This document shows positions 14,502 through 15,802 of a DNA stretch of 15,802 nt, one piece after another. The translations under genes were made by a program, and so were the position numbers. Each line of letters starts with the position of its first letter. Position 1 is the stretch's first letter. The DNA comes from UBA4658 sp002405485 (GTDB lineage Bacteria; Planctomycetota; Phycisphaerae; Phycisphaerales; UBA1924), in NCBI GenBank assembly GCA_036823255.1, contig DAISGC010000088.1:1-15802 (forward strand), read 5' to 3'. Below the pieces are notes generated by a model. That model did not search any database. It was given only the letters and a program-made list of their open reading frames with translations, and had not been told where the DNA came from.

Positions 14502-15569
14502 GTGATCCGCTCCCTGCTCATTCAACTTGGCGTTCTGGCGGCCCTCACCTCGATCACTCGGTCCTCGCTCGCCCAGGGGACCTGCGGCACGCCGCCCACG
14601 AACTTCTCAGTCTCCTCATCCGTCTGCAGTAACGGCGTCAGAATCAGTTGGACGAATCCCGTCGGCGTTGGCGTCGTGAACCCCAGGGTCTGGCGCAGCG
14701 CTACGGACAACTTCGCCGATGCCACTCTTGTGCATTTCGGCGGCTCGGGCTCCGCCACGACCATCACCAACACTCCACCTGTCGCCAACGTCAACTACTA
14801 CTACTGGGTCGGTGGTGATGTCTATGGGTGCGGCGGGTCGGCACCCACCCAGACCCAGCCCCTTCCTCGCGTGGGTCCACTCGTCGGAGGATCGTTCACC
14901 GTCAACATGTTCCCCGCCCCACGATTCACACCAACCTGCTCAGGTGTTCGAGTTGATTTTCAGCAGGCATGGGATGCCTCGAGTTTCGAGATCGTGCGTG
15001 GATCGAGCCGTACTGCGGCCTTTTCAACCATCGCGACCCTCCCCAATCAGATCTCCTCTCCGGTCTCTTCCTATGAGGATACCGATTGCCGACCGGGCAA
15101 CCAATACGTCTACGGCATGATCGTGAACGCCAGTTGCGGCCGCTCTTCGCAGATCGTCATCACGACGCACCGCGCTGGCGGGTACGGCAACCCTGTCGGC
15201 GTCAGCTCGCTCGTCAATGTCGGAGAGACCGGTTCGCTCTCTGTCTCTGACGGAACCGGGAACGCCTCAACGGTCATGGTCCCAGCACCACAGAGCCTCG
15301 AGTGGTTTCGCAACGGCGTCTCGCTCGCAAACACTCCACGCTTCTCGGGTGTGTTCTCAAGCACCCTCACGATCACCAACGTGCGGCTCGAAGACGAGGG
15401 GTTCTATCACGTCCGGGTCATGTCTTCCTGCCCGTCACAGCCACTCGCCTTTATCCCGGTGCTCCTGAGCGTCCGACAGAACTGCCGCGCCGACTTTGAC
15501 CAGAACGGATCCGCCAGCGCAGCCGACATCTTCGAGTTCCTCAACTCTTGGTTCGCTGGTTGCCCATAA
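14502..15569 (+). CDS. Secreted Ig-like protein with dockerin-like C-terminus
   Basis: A 355-residue exported protein. Residues 1-24 are a Sec signal peptide ending SSLA, with the mature end starting QGTCGTPPT. Two fibronectin-III-like segments follow (about 27-125 and 140-222), each with paired Cys residues. An immunoglobulin-like domain spans about 245-325, with LEWFRNGVSLAN, the core Trp (W268), and LTITNVRLEDEGFYHVRV, the usual Leu-x-x-Glu-Asp-x-Gly-x-Tyr pattern. The last 28 residues (NCRADFDQNGSASAADIFEF, LNSWFAGCP) form one dockerin-like EF-hand loop: D331, D333, N335, S337, D342, bracketed by Cys, ending FAGC as in the GC-type dockerin-like tails of Phycisphaerae. Only one loop is present. 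Likely an extracellular adhesion or binding protein. Start GTG 14502 is chosen from GGAG and the signal peptide. The next gene begins like a relative. Confidence 0.85.
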   Translation: MIRSLLIQLGVLAALTSITRSSLAQGTCGTPPTNFSVSSSVCSNGVRISWTNPVGVGVVNPRVWRSATDNFADATLVHFGGSGSATTITNTPPVANVNYYYWVGGDVYGCGGSAPTQTQPLPRVGPLVGGSFTVNMFPAPRFTPTCSGVRVDFQQAWDASSFEIVRGSSRTAAFSTIATLPNQISSPVSSYEDTDCRPGNQYVYGMIVNASCGRSSQIVITTHRAGGYGNPVGVSSLVNVGETGSLSVSDGTGNASTVMVPAPQSLEWFRNGVSLANTPRFSGVFSSTLTITNVRLEDEGFYHVRVMSSCPSQPLAFIPVLLSVRQNCRADFDQNGSASAADIFEFLNSWFAGCP

Positions 15570-15601
15570 ACCGCTCTCGAACCAACATCCTTGCTTGCCA
15601 C

Positions 15602-15615
15602 GTTCTCTCGAGAAC
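15602..15615. repeat. Inverted repeat before last gene
   Basis: GTTCTC and GAGAAC are perfect six-base arms around two bases, ending three bases before the ATG at 15619. It occupies the place of a ribosome site, so it could be an operator or translation hairpin, or chance. Confidence 0.3.
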
Positions 15616-15618
15616 CCC

Positions 15619-15802
15619 ATGAAATCTCCCGCATCAATCGCATTCATCATCGCCGTCGCCGCACTCGCGCTCTCCGGCTCCACCGCCTTCGCCCAGGGAA
15701 CCTGCGGGGGCCCCCCCACCCACGGCCACGAAGCGAAAGCAGGGAGCGACCCCAGCGGCCGCAGAAGGTGGGCCACTCACGTAGGAGACGGGGAGGAGAC
15801 AC
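15619..15802 (+). CDS. Partial secreted protein, relative of previous gene
   Basis: The frame starts at ATG 15619 and is still open at the window edge (61 codons). Residues 1-25 are a Sec signal peptide (MKSPASIAF, then a long Ala/Ile/Val/Leu core ending STAFA). The mature N-terminus QGTCGGPPT matches the QGTCGTPPT of the gene just upstream, so this looks like a tandem relative. After that (from about 15713) the protein, HGHEAKAGSDPSGRRRW and beyond, is hydrophilic and basic and shows no fibronectin-like pattern. The DNA there is purine-rich and follows a GGGGGCCCCCCC run. Either the two proteins diverge at once, or there is a frameshift or joining error. No Shine-Dalgarno sequence is visible. 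The reading frame is incomplete, so no domain can be assigned. Confidence 0.55.
   Translation, partial: MKSPASIAFIIAVAALALSGSTAFAQGTCGGPPTHGHEAKAGSDPSGRRRWATHVGDGEET

Overview
The window is about 15.8 kb of GC-rich bacterial DNA, most likely from the Planctomycetota and probably the class Phycisphaerae. Four signs point there: a solo pseudopilin with an H-X9-DG motif; a PEP-CTERM-type protein with the VPAPS variant; secreted proteins of which one ends in a dockerin-like EF-hand plus FAGC; and a zinc-ribbon membrane protein with a pseudopilin-like C-terminus. The placement rests on recognised family features, not on a marker gene. No rRNA, tRNA, CRISPR array, transposase, integrase or phage gene was seen.

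Layout. (1) 1-2243, plus strand: a SWIM zinc-finger protein, then a solo pseudopilin. (2) 2253-5645, minus strand, read right to left: a Tat-exported flavin amine oxidase, a DUF1569/DinB-type protein and an Eis-type acetyltransferase. (3) 5733-7764, minus strand: an unrecognised secreted protein and a PEP-CTERM-anchored protein. (4) 7941-12060, minus strand: a compact run of 3-hydroxybutyryl-CoA dehydrogenase, a zinc-ribbon membrane protein and two GNAT acetyltransferases, the last two coupled by an ATGA overlap. (5) 12176 to the end, plus strand: a TPR protein, RecX, a lipoprotein, a rhodanese, a secreted Ig-like/dockerin-like protein, and the start of a second secreted protein sharing the same mature N-terminus, cut by the window edge.

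The genes do not form one pathway. They mix housekeeping functions (RecX, beta-oxidation-type dehydrogenase, rhodanese), small-molecule modification (three acetyltransferases, amine oxidase) and envelope or exported proteins (pseudopilin, PEP-CTERM, dockerin-like, lipoprotein, Tat and Sec substrates).

The most interesting regulatory pattern is that three genes (DUF1569, TPR, lipoprotein) lack a Shine-Dalgarno sequence and carry a TAnnnT hexamer only 5-6 bases before the ATG, as expected for leaderless transcripts, while most neighbours have clear ribosome binding sites. I found no convincing new defence or mobile system. The best candidates for novelty are the unrecognised secreted protein at 5733-6881, the SWIM protein with an enlarged zinc loop, and the tandem secreted-protein pair at the right edge. 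Gene-free stretches are all shorter than 300 bases.
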